Below are positions 24,250 to 33,060 of a stretch of DNA of 64,000 bases, in pieces. The stretch covers positions 36,979 to 100,978 of the forward strand of contig JAQXJT010000040.1 of assembly GCA_029009095.1 (NCBI GenBank), given 5' to 3'. How positions within the stretch are numbered: the first letter of the stretch is position 1; every line of letters starts with the position of its first letter. The DNA comes from a bacterium (lineage in GTDB: Bacteria > Bacillota > Clostridia > Oscillospirales > Oscillospiraceae). Below the pieces are notes generated by a model. The model searched no databases, was not told the DNA's origin, and saw only the letters and a list, made by a program, of their open reading frames with translations. Position numbers and translations under genes: made by a program.

Positions 24250-25800
24250 CTACTCCGCGCTCTCCTGTCTCAGCCAGCGGAGCGTATTTTCCAGTCCGGC
24301 GGCCTCCTCGTCCTCGTCCCTTCGCTGCCGCTGTTCCCACTCCGCCCAGTTCCCCTCAAAAGTACGGATAGTCCCGTTTTCCACAAAGGCCAGACGCTCC
24401 GTGGTCTCCTGTACGAAGCGGCGGTCGTGGCTCACCAGCAGGACGGTACCGGCGTAGGAGCGCAGCACCTCCTGCAGCGCTTCCAGCGTGAACACGTCCA
24501 GATGGTTGGTGGGTTCGTCCAGCAGCAGCAGATTGACGTCCGCGCAGAACAGCCGCGCCAGCGCGCACTTGGCCACCTCCCCGCCGGAGAGCAGGGAGAG
24601 CTTCTTGTGGACGTCCCCGCCCCGCAGATTGAGCCGCGCGAGAATGATCCGCGCCATGCTCTCAGGGTACACCGAGCCGTCCATCACGTTTTCCAGCGCG
24701 CTGCGCGCGCCGTCGAGGGTGCCCGCGTGATCCTGGTCGAACCAGCCGATTTTCACCCCCGGGGCGATGCGCAGTCCCCCTCCGCTCTCCCCGGCGGCGA
24801 TGCGGCGCAGCAGACTGGTCTTGCCGCAGCCGTTGGGGCCCAGCAGGGCGGTGTGGCTGCCGGTGGGCAGCGTCAGGGACGCGCCGCGCAGCAGCGTCCG
24901 CTCCCCCGCCGTAAGGGACAGCTCCCGCAGCTCCACGGCGGTCCGGCTCACCACCGGCGTGGCGGCGCCCAGCTTCATGGCGATGGCCGGGTCGTCCCGG
25001 GGCCTGTCCGGCCGCTCCAGATGCTCCAGCCGGGACTCCATGGCCCGGCGGCTCTGGCTCAGCTTCGCCTGGGTGGCCCCGCCGGCGCGCTTGTGGAGCC
25101 GCGCCTCGCTGTTGCCCATGCGGGAGGGCAGTTTGCCCCGCTGGGACACGGTCTCCGCCTGGCGCTGTATCATGTTTTTCAGCCGCTTCTCCTCGTCCAG
25201 CGCCTGCCGGTACAGGCTGTTCTGATACTGCCGCCGGTTTTCCAGCTCGGCGCGGAAAGCAGAATAATTCCCCGGGAACGAGGTGAGACGCCCCTCCTCC
25301 AGCAGCACGATGCGGTTGCAGACCTCGTCCAGCAGCGCACGGTCGTGGGAGATGAGCACCAGCGCCTCCGGGAGGCGCAGCAGCCTGCGCAGCCGCTCCA
25401 GCCCCTCCGCGTCCAGATCGTTGGTAGGCTCGTCCGCCAGCAGCACGCCGCCTTTCCCGGAAAAGGCCGCTGCGATGCGCCGCCGGGTCTTTTCCCCGCC
25501 GGAGAGTCCCTCCCGCAGCGGCTGGACCCGCAGCTCGCCCCGCAGCGCGGGGCTGAACTCCGCCCCCTCCGCCAGTCCGCTCTGCTCGATCACCGCCAAC
25601 GGCGCGTACTCCGCCCGCCATCCTCCGTCCGGCCACAGCTCGCCGGAGAGCACCCGGAGCAGCGTGCTCTTTCCCGCGCCGTTCTCGCCCACCAGCCCCA
25701 CCCGTTCCCCGGCATAGAGCGTGAAATCGTCAAAGGCGAGCACCGTTCGCTCCCCGTAGCTCACCGATATATCGTGCGCTTCCAGCAGCAGTCTCGACAT
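24250..25800 (-). CDS. ABC-F family ATPase, possibly antibiotic-resistance type
   Basis: A 516-residue protein with two ABC domains and no membrane segment. Walker A motifs are GENGAGKST (38-46) and GPNGCGKTS (321-329); signatures are LSGGEKTRR and LSGGEVAKC; Walker B are LLADEPTNDLD and LLLDEPTNHLD. The about 85-residue charged linker between them (181-265) is long, a mark of ABC-F proteins that reach the ribosomal peptidyl-transferase centre. Size and linker recall Lsa/Vga/CplR types that dislodge lincosamides, streptogramins or pleuromutilins, but housekeeping roles cannot be excluded. ATG at 25800 has GGAGGTGACATCC upstream; about 29 further codons are open but not protein-like. Confidence 0.85.
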   Translation of the reverse strand: MSRLLLEAHDISVSYGERTVLAFDDFTLYAGERVGLVGENGAGKSTLLRVLSGELWPDGGWRAEYAPLAVIEQSGLAEGAEFSPALRGELRVQPLREGLSGGEKTRRRIAAAFSGKGGVLLADEPTNDLDAEGLERLRRLLRLPEALVLISHDRALLDEVCNRIVLLEEGRLTSFPGNYSAFRAELENRRQYQNSLYRQALDEEKRLKNMIQRQAETVSQRGKLPSRMGNSEARLHKRAGGATQAKLSQSRRAMESRLEHLERPDRPRDDPAIAMKLGAATPVVSRTAVELRELSLTAGERTLLRGASLTLPTGSHTALLGPNGCGKTSLLRRIAAGESGGGLRIAPGVKIGWFDQDHAGTLDGARSALENVMDGSVYPESMARIILARLNLRGGDVHKKLSLLSGGEVAKCALARLFCADVNLLLLDEPTNHLDVFTLEALQEVLRSYAGTVLLVSHDRRFVQETTERLAFVENGTIRTFEGNWAEWEQRQRRDEDEEAAGLENTLRWLRQESAE

Positions 25801-25890
25801 GGATGTCACCTCCGGACTCGTTTTTCCTATCCTATCATACTCCCCGCAAGGGGTCAATGGAACGGCGGGGTGCGCCGCGAGGAACAATCA

Positions 25891-25920
25891 TTGACACGAA
25901 AGCCCTTTCAAGATTATACT
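25891..25920 (+). promoter_or_regulatory. Promoter of galK operon
   Basis: Perfect TTGACA (25891-25896), 18-base spacer, TATACT (25915-25920), 25 bases before the gene. Confidence 0.75.
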
Positions 25921-25944
25921 GTACAGGATAAGGAGTGTTGAAAT

Positions 25945-27234
25945 ATGCGTACTTTTTCCATATCCGAACTGAAACAGCAGCTCTCCTCCCCCGTCGGGGA
26001 CAAGTTCCTCTCCACGCTCTACGGAGCGGAGGAGTCGCGGGAGCAGCGGGAGCGGTACCTCGCCGCGCTCGCGGCCTTTGAAGGGCGCTTCGGGGATCGG
26101 CAGGCGCTGATCGTCTCAGCCCCGGGCCGGACGGAGCTTGCCGGCAACCACACCGACCATCAGCACGGCTGCGTCCTCTGCGCGGCGCTGACCGTGGACA
26201 CGCTCTGCGTAGTCTCCCCCCGGGAGGACACCGCCGTGACCATCCTCTCCGAGGGCTACGGAGAGACGGAGCTGGATCTGGCCGATGTGACGCCCGAAGC
26301 CGCCGAGGCGGGCAGCACCGCCGCACTGGTGCGGGGCATGGCCGCCGGGGTGGCGCCCTTTGGGGTGATGGTGTGCGGCTTTGACGCCTATGTGACCAGC
26401 GGCATCCCCGCGGGGGGAGGTTTCTCCTCCTCGGCCTCCTTCGAGGTGCTGATGGGCGCGGTCTTCTGCGCTCTGGGAGACGAGACGCTGCCGCCGCTGA
26501 CCGTCGCCAAGCTGGGTCAGCGCACGGAGAACGTCTGGTTCGGCAAGCCCTGCGGGCTAATGGATCAGAGCGCCTGCGCCCTGGGCGGCGTGGTGATGCT
26601 GGATTTCCGCGACCCCACCGACCCCGGGGCGGAGACCGTGAACTTCGATTTCGGCGATCACGGCTGGGCGCTGGCCGCCGTCAGCGTGGGCAGCAGCCAC
26701 GCCGATCTCACGGAGGAGTACGCCGCCATTCCCGGGGAGATGGGCTTGGTGGCGGAGGAGTTCGGCATGAAGGTGCTGCGCTTTGTGGACAGGGAAGAGT
26801 TTGAACAGCGCCGCGGGGAGCTGGCGGAGAAGCTGCCCCCTCGGGCCCTGCTGCGGGCGGAGCATTACTTTGACGAGAACGAGCGGGTGAGCAGAATGGC
26901 GGAGGCCCTCCGCCGGGGCGATGTGGAGACCTACCGCCGGGAGATGCTCGCCTCCGGCCGCTCCTCCCGGGAGCGTTTGCAGAACATCATCCCCGACTCC
27001 CACCCGGAGGAGCGCCGTCTGGCGGAGGCGCTGGACAGGAGCGCGGAGCTGCTGGGCGAGGAGGGCGCGTGGCGCGTCCATGGAGGCGGCTTCGGCGGCT
27101 CCATCCAGGCGCTGATGCCCATGGAGAAGTGGGAGGGCTACCGCGCGGCCATGGACGCCGTCTATGGCGCGGGCGCCGCCCAACTCCTCCATATCCGTCC
27201 CTGCGGGGCCGCCGTGTTCCCCCCTGAGGGATGA
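25945..27234 (+). CDS. galK: Galactokinase
   Basis: Phosphorylates alpha-D-galactose in the Leloir pathway. 429 residues, about 40 longer than the E. coli protein, the extra length being an N-terminal extension. GHMP-kinase motifs are clear: galactose-binding GRTELAGNHTDHQHG (61-75), ATP loop GIPAGGGFSSSASFEV (153-168; classic form has GLSSSA) and VHGGGFGGS near residue 375. ENVWFGKPCGLMDQ is typical. It leads an operon with the Lgt-like protein and a GH2 enzyme but no galT or galE in the window. Confidence 0.93.
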   Translation: MRTFSISELKQQLSSPVGDKFLSTLYGAEESREQRERYLAALAAFEGRFGDRQALIVSAPGRTELAGNHTDHQHGCVLCAALTVDTLCVVSPREDTAVTILSEGYGETELDLADVTPEAAEAGSTAALVRGMAAGVAPFGVMVCGFDAYVTSGIPAGGGFSSSASFEVLMGAVFCALGDETLPPLTVAKLGQRTENVWFGKPCGLMDQSACALGGVVMLDFRDPTDPGAETVNFDFGDHGWALAAVSVGSSHADLTEEYAAIPGEMGLVAEEFGMKVLRFVDREEFEQRRGELAEKLPPRALLRAEHYFDENERVSRMAEALRRGDVETYRREMLASGRSSRERLQNIIPDSHPEERRLAEALDRSAELLGEEGAWRVHGGGFGGSIQALMPMEKWEGYRAAMDAVYGAGAAQLLHIRPCGAAVFPPEG

Positions 27235-27269
27235 GCCGCCGTCCCCATCCTTGCTTTTGAGGTACCTCT

Positions 27270-28025
27270 ATGTATAACGACATCTGCACCATCTTCGGTC
27301 TCACCATCCACGGCTACGGCCTGATGATCGGGCTGGGCACCGTGCTCTGCCTGCTCTGGGCGGAGCGCCGGGCCAAAGAGCGGGGCCTGGACACGGATTT
27401 TCTCTACACTCTCTTCCTCCTGGCACTGATCTTTGGCTGGAGCGGCGCCAAGCTCCTCTATGTGATCACCGTCTTCCCCGTCTTTTTGCAGGATCCCTGG
27501 AGCGTACTGGGCAGCGAGGGCTTCGTGGTCTACGGCGGCATTCTCACCGGCGTGGCGACGGTCTATCTCCTTTGCCGCCGCCATAAGCAGAGCTTCGCCG
27601 TCTGGGCGGATCTTCTGCTCCCCGCCGTGGCGCTGGCCCAGGGCTTCGGGCGTCTGGGCTGCTTTCTGGCGGGCTGCTGCTATGGCCGCCCCACCACTCT
27701 GCCTATCGGCGTGGTGTTCCCCGCTGGTTCCTTTGCCCCCGCCGGTGTCCCCCTGCTGCCCACCCAGCTCATTTCCGCCGCCGGTGATCTGCTGCTGGCC
27801 GCCCTGCTGGCGCGGCTGGACCGCAGGCCCCACCCCGCCGGGCAGGTGGGCTTCCTCTACCTGATCTTCTACAGCGTGGGGCGCTTTCTCATCGAATTCC
27901 TCCGCAACGACTACCGGGGAGAGGTGGGTTTCCTCTCCACCTCCCAGTTCATCTCCGTCGGCGTGCTGCTGGCCGCCCTGCTCACCCTCCGGACCCTATC
28001 CGGGAGGGAGGCATCCCATGAGTGA
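27270..28025 (+). CDS. Lgt-like (prolipoprotein diacylglyceryl transferase superfamily) membrane protein
   Basis: A 251-residue membrane protein with about seven predicted spans, clearly of the Lgt fold: YGLMIGLG, VVYGGILTG (86-94), GRLGCFLAGCCYG (127-139) and SVGRFLIEFLRND near the C terminus. True Lgt transfers diacylglycerol to lipoprotein cysteines and needs the His in HGGL and the Asn/Glu of GRxxNFxNGE. Here these are Tyr88 and Cys131/Cys136, so catalysis as Lgt is doubtful; it may be a paralogue with another role. Start follows TTGAGGTACCTCT. Ends overlapping the GH2 gene by 8 bases. Confidence 0.82.
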   Translation: MYNDICTIFGLTIHGYGLMIGLGTVLCLLWAERRAKERGLDTDFLYTLFLLALIFGWSGAKLLYVITVFPVFLQDPWSVLGSEGFVVYGGILTGVATVYLLCRRHKQSFAVWADLLLPAVALAQGFGRLGCFLAGCCYGRPTTLPIGVVFPAGSFAPAGVPLLPTQLISAAGDLLLAALLARLDRRPHPAGQVGFLYLIFYSVGRFLIEFLRNDYRGEVGFLSTSQFISVGVLLAALLTLRTLSGREASHE

Positions 28026-29763
28026 GCCGCTGCACACCCGCTGGGGGCGCTCGCTGGATCGGGAGCACCCCCTGCCGGAATACCCCCGTCCCCAGTTCAG
28101 ACGGGATAGTTATGTAAACCTGAATGGCCTCTGGGACTATGCCTTCACGGCCTCGGAGAGCCAGCCCGGGGTCTGGGAGGGAAAGATCGTGGTGCCCTTC
28201 TCTCCGGAGAGCGCCCTCTCCGGAGTGGGGCGGGCGATACAATCGGGGGAAGTGCTCCACTACCGGCGCTTTTTCACCCTGCCCGGGGACTTCCACCGGG
28301 GGCGGGTGCTGCTGCACTTCGGCGCGGTGGATCAGGAGGCCGCGGTATTCCTCAACGGCGCGGAGCTGGGCCGCCATGCCGGAGGTTACACCGCCTTTTC
28401 CTTTGACATCACCGACGCTCTCCGTCCGGGCGGGAACGAGCTTCATGTGGCCGTCCGGGACGACGCGGAGGACGCGCGCTTCGGCCGGGGCAAACAGTCG
28501 AAGAAGCCCGGCGGCATCTGGTACACCGCCCAGAGCGGCATCTGGCAGACCGTCTGGATGGAGAGCGTGCCGGAGCTGTATATCCGCTCTCTGCGCCTCA
28601 CCCCCTGCTACGACGAGGAGCGGCTGGAGCTGGAGATCCGGCTCAGCCACGAGGCGGCCATCGTCACCGCCGATGTGTACGATCAGGGGGAGTTTGTGGC
28701 GGGGAGCTATTTCAAGGGGGGGCGCTGCGTGATCCCCCTCCCCCGCTTCCGTCCCTGGTCCCCGGAGGACCCCCACCTCTACCAACTGCGTCTGCGGGCC
28801 GGAGAGGATCAGGTGGAGAGCTACTTTGCCATGCGGAAGTTCTCCTATACGGACTACCACGGGAGGAAGGTTTTTGCCCTCAACAACCGCCCCTATTTCC
28901 ACAACGGGCTGCTGGATCAGGGCTACTGGCCCGATGGGCTGCTCACCCCGCCGTCGGACGAGGCCATGGTCTTTGACATCGCCACCGCCAGGGCGCTGGG
29001 CTACAACACCCTCCGCAAGCACATCAAGATCGAGCCCATGCGCTGGTACTACCACTGTGACCGGCTGGGGATGCTGGTGTGGCAGGATATGGTCAACGGC
29101 GGCGGCGCTCAGGACACGATCCTCACCAGCGTGGCCCCCCTGATGGGGCTGGTGCGCCACAGCGACAGCGACTACGCGCTCTTCCGCCGGGACGCCCCCG
29201 CCTCCCGCTCCCAGTACCTCTCGGAGCTGGGGGAGACCATGGCGCAGCTGCGAAACTGCCCCTGCATCGCCCTCTGGACGCCCTTCAACGAGGGCTGGGG
29301 GCAGTTCGACGCGGTGCGCATCGCCGCCGCCATGGCCGAGAGCGACAGCACCCGTTATGTGGATCACGCCAGCGGCTGGCATGACCAGGGCTGGGGGAGC
29401 ATCACCTCCCGGCACGTCTATTTCCGCCCCGTACGGCTGAAAAACGACGGGCGCGCCCTCTGTCTCAGCGAGTACGGGGGCTACTCCCTCAGCGTGCCCG
29501 GCCACTGCTGGGGACGCAAGGTATTCGGCTACAAGCTCTTCCGCAGCGCCGCGGGACTCTTGAGAGCCTATGACAGGCTGATCCGCCACCAGATCGCCCC
29601 CCTCATCGCCGCCGAGGGCCTCACCGCCGCCATCTACACCCAGCTCACCGATGTGGAGAGCGAGTGCAACGGCCTGATCACCTACGACAGGGAGATGGTG
29701 AAGCTGCCGGAGCGGGAGCTGCGGGAGATCAACGAATTGCTCCGCTTCGAGGGGCAGGAGTAA
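28018..29763 (+). CDS. Glycoside hydrolase family 2 protein (beta-galactosidase/beta-glucuronidase group)
   Basis: 581 residues, cytoplasmic (no signal peptide). Order of parts: sugar-binding jelly-roll (about 30-190, with NLNGLWDY and RRFFTLP), Ig-like domain (190-275), catalytic TIM barrel (275-575). The acid/base Glu is E425 in LWTPFNEGWG and the nucleophile is E485 in CLSEYGG. Position after galK suggests release of galactose, but GH2 substrates vary. It overlaps the Lgt-like gene by 8 bases. TYNTLRKH-type motif (GYNTLRKHIKIEP) is common in this branch. Confidence 0.9.
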   Translation: MSEPLHTRWGRSLDREHPLPEYPRPQFRRDSYVNLNGLWDYAFTASESQPGVWEGKIVVPFSPESALSGVGRAIQSGEVLHYRRFFTLPGDFHRGRVLLHFGAVDQEAAVFLNGAELGRHAGGYTAFSFDITDALRPGGNELHVAVRDDAEDARFGRGKQSKKPGGIWYTAQSGIWQTVWMESVPELYIRSLRLTPCYDEERLELEIRLSHEAAIVTADVYDQGEFVAGSYFKGGRCVIPLPRFRPWSPEDPHLYQLRLRAGEDQVESYFAMRKFSYTDYHGRKVFALNNRPYFHNGLLDQGYWPDGLLTPPSDEAMVFDIATARALGYNTLRKHIKIEPMRWYYHCDRLGMLVWQDMVNGGGAQDTILTSVAPLMGLVRHSDSDYALFRRDAPASRSQYLSELGETMAQLRNCPCIALWTPFNEGWGQFDAVRIAAAMAESDSTRYVDHASGWHDQGWGSITSRHVYFRPVRLKNDGRALCLSEYGGYSLSVPGHCWGRKVFGYKLFRSAAGLLRAYDRLIRHQIAPLIAAEGLTAAIYTQLTDVESECNGLITYDREMVKLPERELREINELLRFEGQE

Positions 29764-29774
29764 GGAGACGATCC

Positions 29775-30128
29775 ATGCCGAAACAGGACATTTTTTCCAT
29801 GAAATTTTCCAGGGTCTACCCCCTGCTGGTGCAAAAGGCCGTCCGAAAAGGCCGCACCCGGGAGGAGGTGGACGCGCTGGTGACATGGCAGACCGGCTAC
29901 ACCGCCGGGGACATTGCGGCGTACCTGGACAGCGAGGAGGACTACGGCAGCTTCTTCGCCGCCGCACCCGCCCCCAACCCCCTGCGCTTTCTGGTCAAAG
30001 GCAGCGTCTGCGGGGTCAAGGTGCAGGAGATCGACGACCCGCTTCTCCGTGAGATACGCATTCTGGACAAGCTGGTGGACGATCTGGCCCGGGGGAAGAG
30101 TCCCGGGAAGATCCTGCCCACGAAATAG
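29775..30128 (+). CDS. DUF2200 family protein
   Basis: 117 residues, beginning MPKQDIFSMKFSRVYPLLVQ and containing KGRTREEVDALVTWQTGY, the recognisable start of DUF2200 proteins. No biochemical role is known to me. ATG at 29775 has AAGGAGACGATCC upstream; the frame stays open 37 codons further but that part belongs to the GH2 gene in another frame. 11 bases after the GH2 stop, so probably in the same operon. Confidence 0.8.
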   Translation: MPKQDIFSMKFSRVYPLLVQKAVRKGRTREEVDALVTWQTGYTAGDIAAYLDSEEDYGSFFAAAPAPNPLRFLVKGSVCGVKVQEIDDPLLREIRILDKLVDDLARGKSPGKILPTK

Positions 30129-30142
30129 CGCCCGCAAATCAT

Positions 30143-30182
30143 AAAGAAAACTCCCCACCCAAGACCGTGGGGAGTTTTCTTT
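30143..30182 (+). terminator. Terminator between convergent genes
   Basis: Perfect 16-bp stem aaagaaaactccccac/gtggggagttttcttt. It overlaps the stop codon of the BceB gene on the other strand and can act in both directions. Confidence 0.9.
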
Positions 30183-32193
30183 ATGCGGCCACGATGCCGT
30201 AGTATGTCCTGGCGGTGATGCGGTAGATGAGGGCGTAGACCAGCGTGAAGAGCAGGCAGCAGGCGGCGGTCACCGCCAGCACCAGCGGAAGATTCGTCAG
30301 CGCGAAGATCTGCAGCAGATTCCAGATCATGGGCATGGCAAAGGCAAGGTGCAGCACCGCCATGGCCAGCGGGGCGAAGAACACGATACGCACCTGGGCG
30401 CGGATGCTCTCGCGGATGTCCTCCCGGGTCATACCCACCTTCTGCATGATCTCGAAGCGCCCGTGATCCTCATAGCCCTCGGAGACCTGCTTATAGTAGA
30501 TGATCAAGGTGGCGGCGAAGAGGAACACCACGCTCAGCAGGATGCCGATGAAGAAGAGCACCCCGTAGGTGGCGTAGAAATCGTCCCGGGCCTCCGCGGC
30601 GGTCTGGTAGTTGTAGCGCGCCTCAGGGATCAGCTCGCCAACGGCTCTGACCTGCTCCTGCAGCAGCTCTCCGCCCCGCTCCGCCCCCTCGGGGAGGTCA
30701 TAGCAGTAGCGCCATGCCACCGTGAGCATACTGCCGCCGTTCCGGTTGCAGATCTCCTCCATGGGCAGGATCTCCCGGAGGTCGTTCACCACGAAGAGGA
30801 TCACCGGGGCCACATCGTCCACAAAGGGGCTGCCCTTGCCGGCGATGTCCACGCTGCGGAGCTTGCCCACGATTTCCAGTTTCGCCCCGCCCAGGGAAAA
30901 GGAGGGCAGGTCGTAGTCGCAGTGGAGGCAGTAGATCATGCTCTCCCCGCTTTGCAGCGTCACCCGCTCCCCGGTGACATGCTCATAGTCCTGCGCGGAG
31001 AGGAAAATCAGCTGCCGGAGGTCGTCGTAGTTCACATTGGATGCGTCGGAGGCGTCGGGCTGAATGGTGCTGCCTTTGGCCAGGCCGGCAATGGAGACGA
31101 CGCCGCACGCAACGCGCTCCGCCGCCCCCGCGTCCTCCCTCTCCAGCACTTTGTCGCAGCTCGCCCGGAGGCCGGCGCGCCGCGTCTCCAGCTCCTCCAC
31201 GCTCTGGAGGTAGACCCGCAGCTCATTGTCCCAGGGGTAGCGGCTGCGGATGGAGTCCTCCGCGCCGATGTAGAGACTGGCGGTGGAGGAGAGCATCACC
31301 AGCACCATGGTGGAGAGGATGCAGATGGACGCCAGGCCCTCCCCGTTGCGCTTCATGCGGTAGGCCATGGAGGACACGGCCACGAAGTGGCGCTTCTGAT
31401 AGTAATAATTCCGGTTCTTCTGCAGCCGCCGGCAGAGCGTCACGGAGCCGGTGACGAACAGGAGAAAGGTCGCCGCGATCACCATCAGCACCGCCACGAA
31501 GAACAGCAGCAGAGCCGCCAGCGGGGAGCGGATGGTCACGGCCATGTAGTAGGCCACGCCCAGGAGCCCCAGCCCCAGCCCGGCCAGCAGGATGTTGCCC
31601 TGGGGCGGCTTCTCCCCCACATTCTCGCTTTGCAGCAGCTCCAGCGTGTTCCGCCGCCAGAGCTGTATCACCGAGCCCAGGAGCAGCAGCAGGAAGATAG
31701 CGGCGAACACCTCCACCGTGGTGAGCAGCGCGGAGGGAGAGAAGCGGAAGAGGTAGTCCACCTGGGCGCGCAGCATATTCACGAGTCCCAGCTCCACCAG
31801 CTTGGAGAAGGCGACGCCCAGACCCAGCCCGCCGGCGAGGGCAATGGCCGCCGTGATCAGCGTCTCCCAGGCCACCACGCGAACGATGGCTCCTTTATCC
31901 ATTCCCAGCACATGGTACAGCCCGAACTCCCGGTTGCGCCGCCGCAGCAGAAAGCTGTGGGTGTAGCTCAGAAAGAGCAGGGCGAAAAAGGCCATGACCC
32001 ACTTGCCCAGCATCAGAACCATGGCCACCGTCCCGCCGCCTTTCATCCCCAGCAGCAGCGGGGAGCAGGCGGTGGCCTCAAAAATGTAGTACATGAACAC
32101 CATGCCCACGCAGCTTAGCAGCCAAGGCAGACAGAGCCGGCGGTTCTTTGTCATCCCCTGCCAGGCCAGCCGGGGGAAAAAGAGAGGTCTCAT
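30181..32193 (-). CDS. BceB-type ABC transporter permease (FtsX-like)
   Basis: 670 residues. BceB layout: about ten membrane spans, with two FtsX-like repeats and a roughly 200-residue extracellular domain (about residues 315-520) between spans 7 and 8 which senses the peptide. It starts MRPLFFPRLAWQGMTKNRRL; FLLRRRNREFGLYHVLGMDK after the first spans is the typical coupling helix. With the neighbouring ATPase it would remove bacitracin-like or lantibiotic peptides from lipid II cycle intermediates. Overlaps the ATPase gene by 4 bases. Confidence 0.9.
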   Translation of the reverse strand: MRPLFFPRLAWQGMTKNRRLCLPWLLSCVGMVFMYYIFEATACSPLLLGMKGGGTVAMVLMLGKWVMAFFALLFLSYTHSFLLRRRNREFGLYHVLGMDKGAIVRVVAWETLITAAIALAGGLGLGVAFSKLVELGLVNMLRAQVDYLFRFSPSALLTTVEVFAAIFLLLLLGSVIQLWRRNTLELLQSENVGEKPPQGNILLAGLGLGLLGVAYYMAVTIRSPLAALLLFFVAVLMVIAATFLLFVTGSVTLCRRLQKNRNYYYQKRHFVAVSSMAYRMKRNGEGLASICILSTMVLVMLSSTASLYIGAEDSIRSRYPWDNELRVYLQSVEELETRRAGLRASCDKVLEREDAGAAERVACGVVSIAGLAKGSTIQPDASDASNVNYDDLRQLIFLSAQDYEHVTGERVTLQSGESMIYCLHCDYDLPSFSLGGAKLEIVGKLRSVDIAGKGSPFVDDVAPVILFVVNDLREILPMEEICNRNGGSMLTVAWRYCYDLPEGAERGGELLQEQVRAVGELIPEARYNYQTAAEARDDFYATYGVLFFIGILLSVVFLFAATLIIYYKQVSEGYEDHGRFEIMQKVGMTREDIRESIRAQVRIVFFAPLAMAVLHLAFAMPMIWNLLQIFALTNLPLVLAVTAACCLLFTLVYALIYRITARTYYGIVAA

Positions 32194-32954
32194 CGCCGTT
32201 CGCCCCCCGTGGTCAGCATGGTGAGGGAGTCGGAGATCCGCTGGTAAAACCGCTCGTCTCCGTCCTCGCCCCGGTAGAGCTGGTGGAACACCTCGCCGTC
32301 CCGGATGAAGAGCACCCGGGAGGCCACGGAGGCCGCTTTCACCGAGTGGGTGACCATGACGATGGTCTGCCCCTGCCCGTTCAGTTCCCGGAAGAGCCGC
32401 AGCAGCTCGTCCGAGGAGCGGGAGTCCAGCGCCCCGGTGGGCTCGTCGGCCAGCAGCAGTCTGGGCGAGGTGATCATGGCCCGGGCCACCGCGCCCCGCT
32501 GCTTCTGGCCCCCGGAGAGCTCGTACGGATACTTTTTCAGCAGCTCCGAGATGCCAAGCCTGGACGCCAGCGGCAGCAGCGCGTCCCGCATCTCCCCATA
32601 GCGCCTGCCCGAGAGCACCAGCGGCAGATAGATATTGTCCTCCAGCGTGAAGTTATCCAGCAGATTGAACTCCTGGAACACAAACCCCAGATTTTCCCGG
32701 CGGAAAGCCGCCACCTCCGAATCCCGCAGTCTGGAGAAATCCTTCCCCTCCAGCAGCACCTTGCCGGAGGTGGGGTGGATCAGCGCTGCCAGTATGTTCA
32801 GCAGCGTGGTCTTTCCCGAGCCGCTCTCGCCCATCACGGCCACGAACTCGCCCTCCTCCACGGTGAAGCTGATATTCCGCAGAGCCTCCACCTTTTGCGC
32901 GCCGAAGCGGCTGGTGTAGGTCTTTTTCAGCTCGCTCACTTCCAATATGCTCAT
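32190..32954 (-). CDS. BceA-type ABC transporter ATPase
   Basis: 254 residues. Walker A GESGSGKTT, signature LSGGQKQRGAVARAM and Walker B LLLADEPTGALDSR are exactly as in the MacB/BceA group. Forms the detoxification and sensing complex with the permease that overlaps it. Translation signal GGAGGAAACAGGAT. A separate promoter with a candidate BceR site lies just upstream, so the transporter genes can be induced independently of the regulator genes. Confidence 0.92.
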   Translation of the reverse strand: MSILEVSELKKTYTSRFGAQKVEALRNISFTVEEGEFVAVMGESGSGKTTLLNILAALIHPTSGKVLLEGKDFSRLRDSEVAAFRRENLGFVFQEFNLLDNFTLEDNIYLPLVLSGRRYGEMRDALLPLASRLGISELLKKYPYELSGGQKQRGAVARAMITSPRLLLADEPTGALDSRSSDELLRLFRELNGQGQTIVMVTHSVKAASVASRVLFIRDGEVFHQLYRGEDGDERFYQRISDSLTMLTTGGERR

Positions 32955-32985
32955 ATCCTGTTTCCTCCGTCATGAAAGTGACCCC

Positions 32986-32991
32986 ATTATA
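32986..32991 (-). promoter_or_regulatory. -10 element of the bceAB promoter
   Basis: Perfect TATAAT on the minus strand with no acceptable -35 at 16-18 bases (GC-rich there), as expected for an activator-dependent promoter. Confidence 0.65.
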
Positions 32992-33024
32992 GCGCCGGCG
33001 CCGGAGCAGGGGCCATCGAAAGCC

Positions 33025-33060
33025 CTTACATCCGGCGCGTCCTGTCTTACAGAATTGTCA
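33025..33060 (-). promoter_or_regulatory. Candidate BceR operator
   Basis: TGACAATTCTGTAAG (33060-33046, minus strand) matches the TnACA-N4-TGTAA inverted repeat recognised by BceR-like regulators; a second TGTAAG half-site is at 33030-33025, about two helical turns closer to the -10. Confidence 0.65.
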
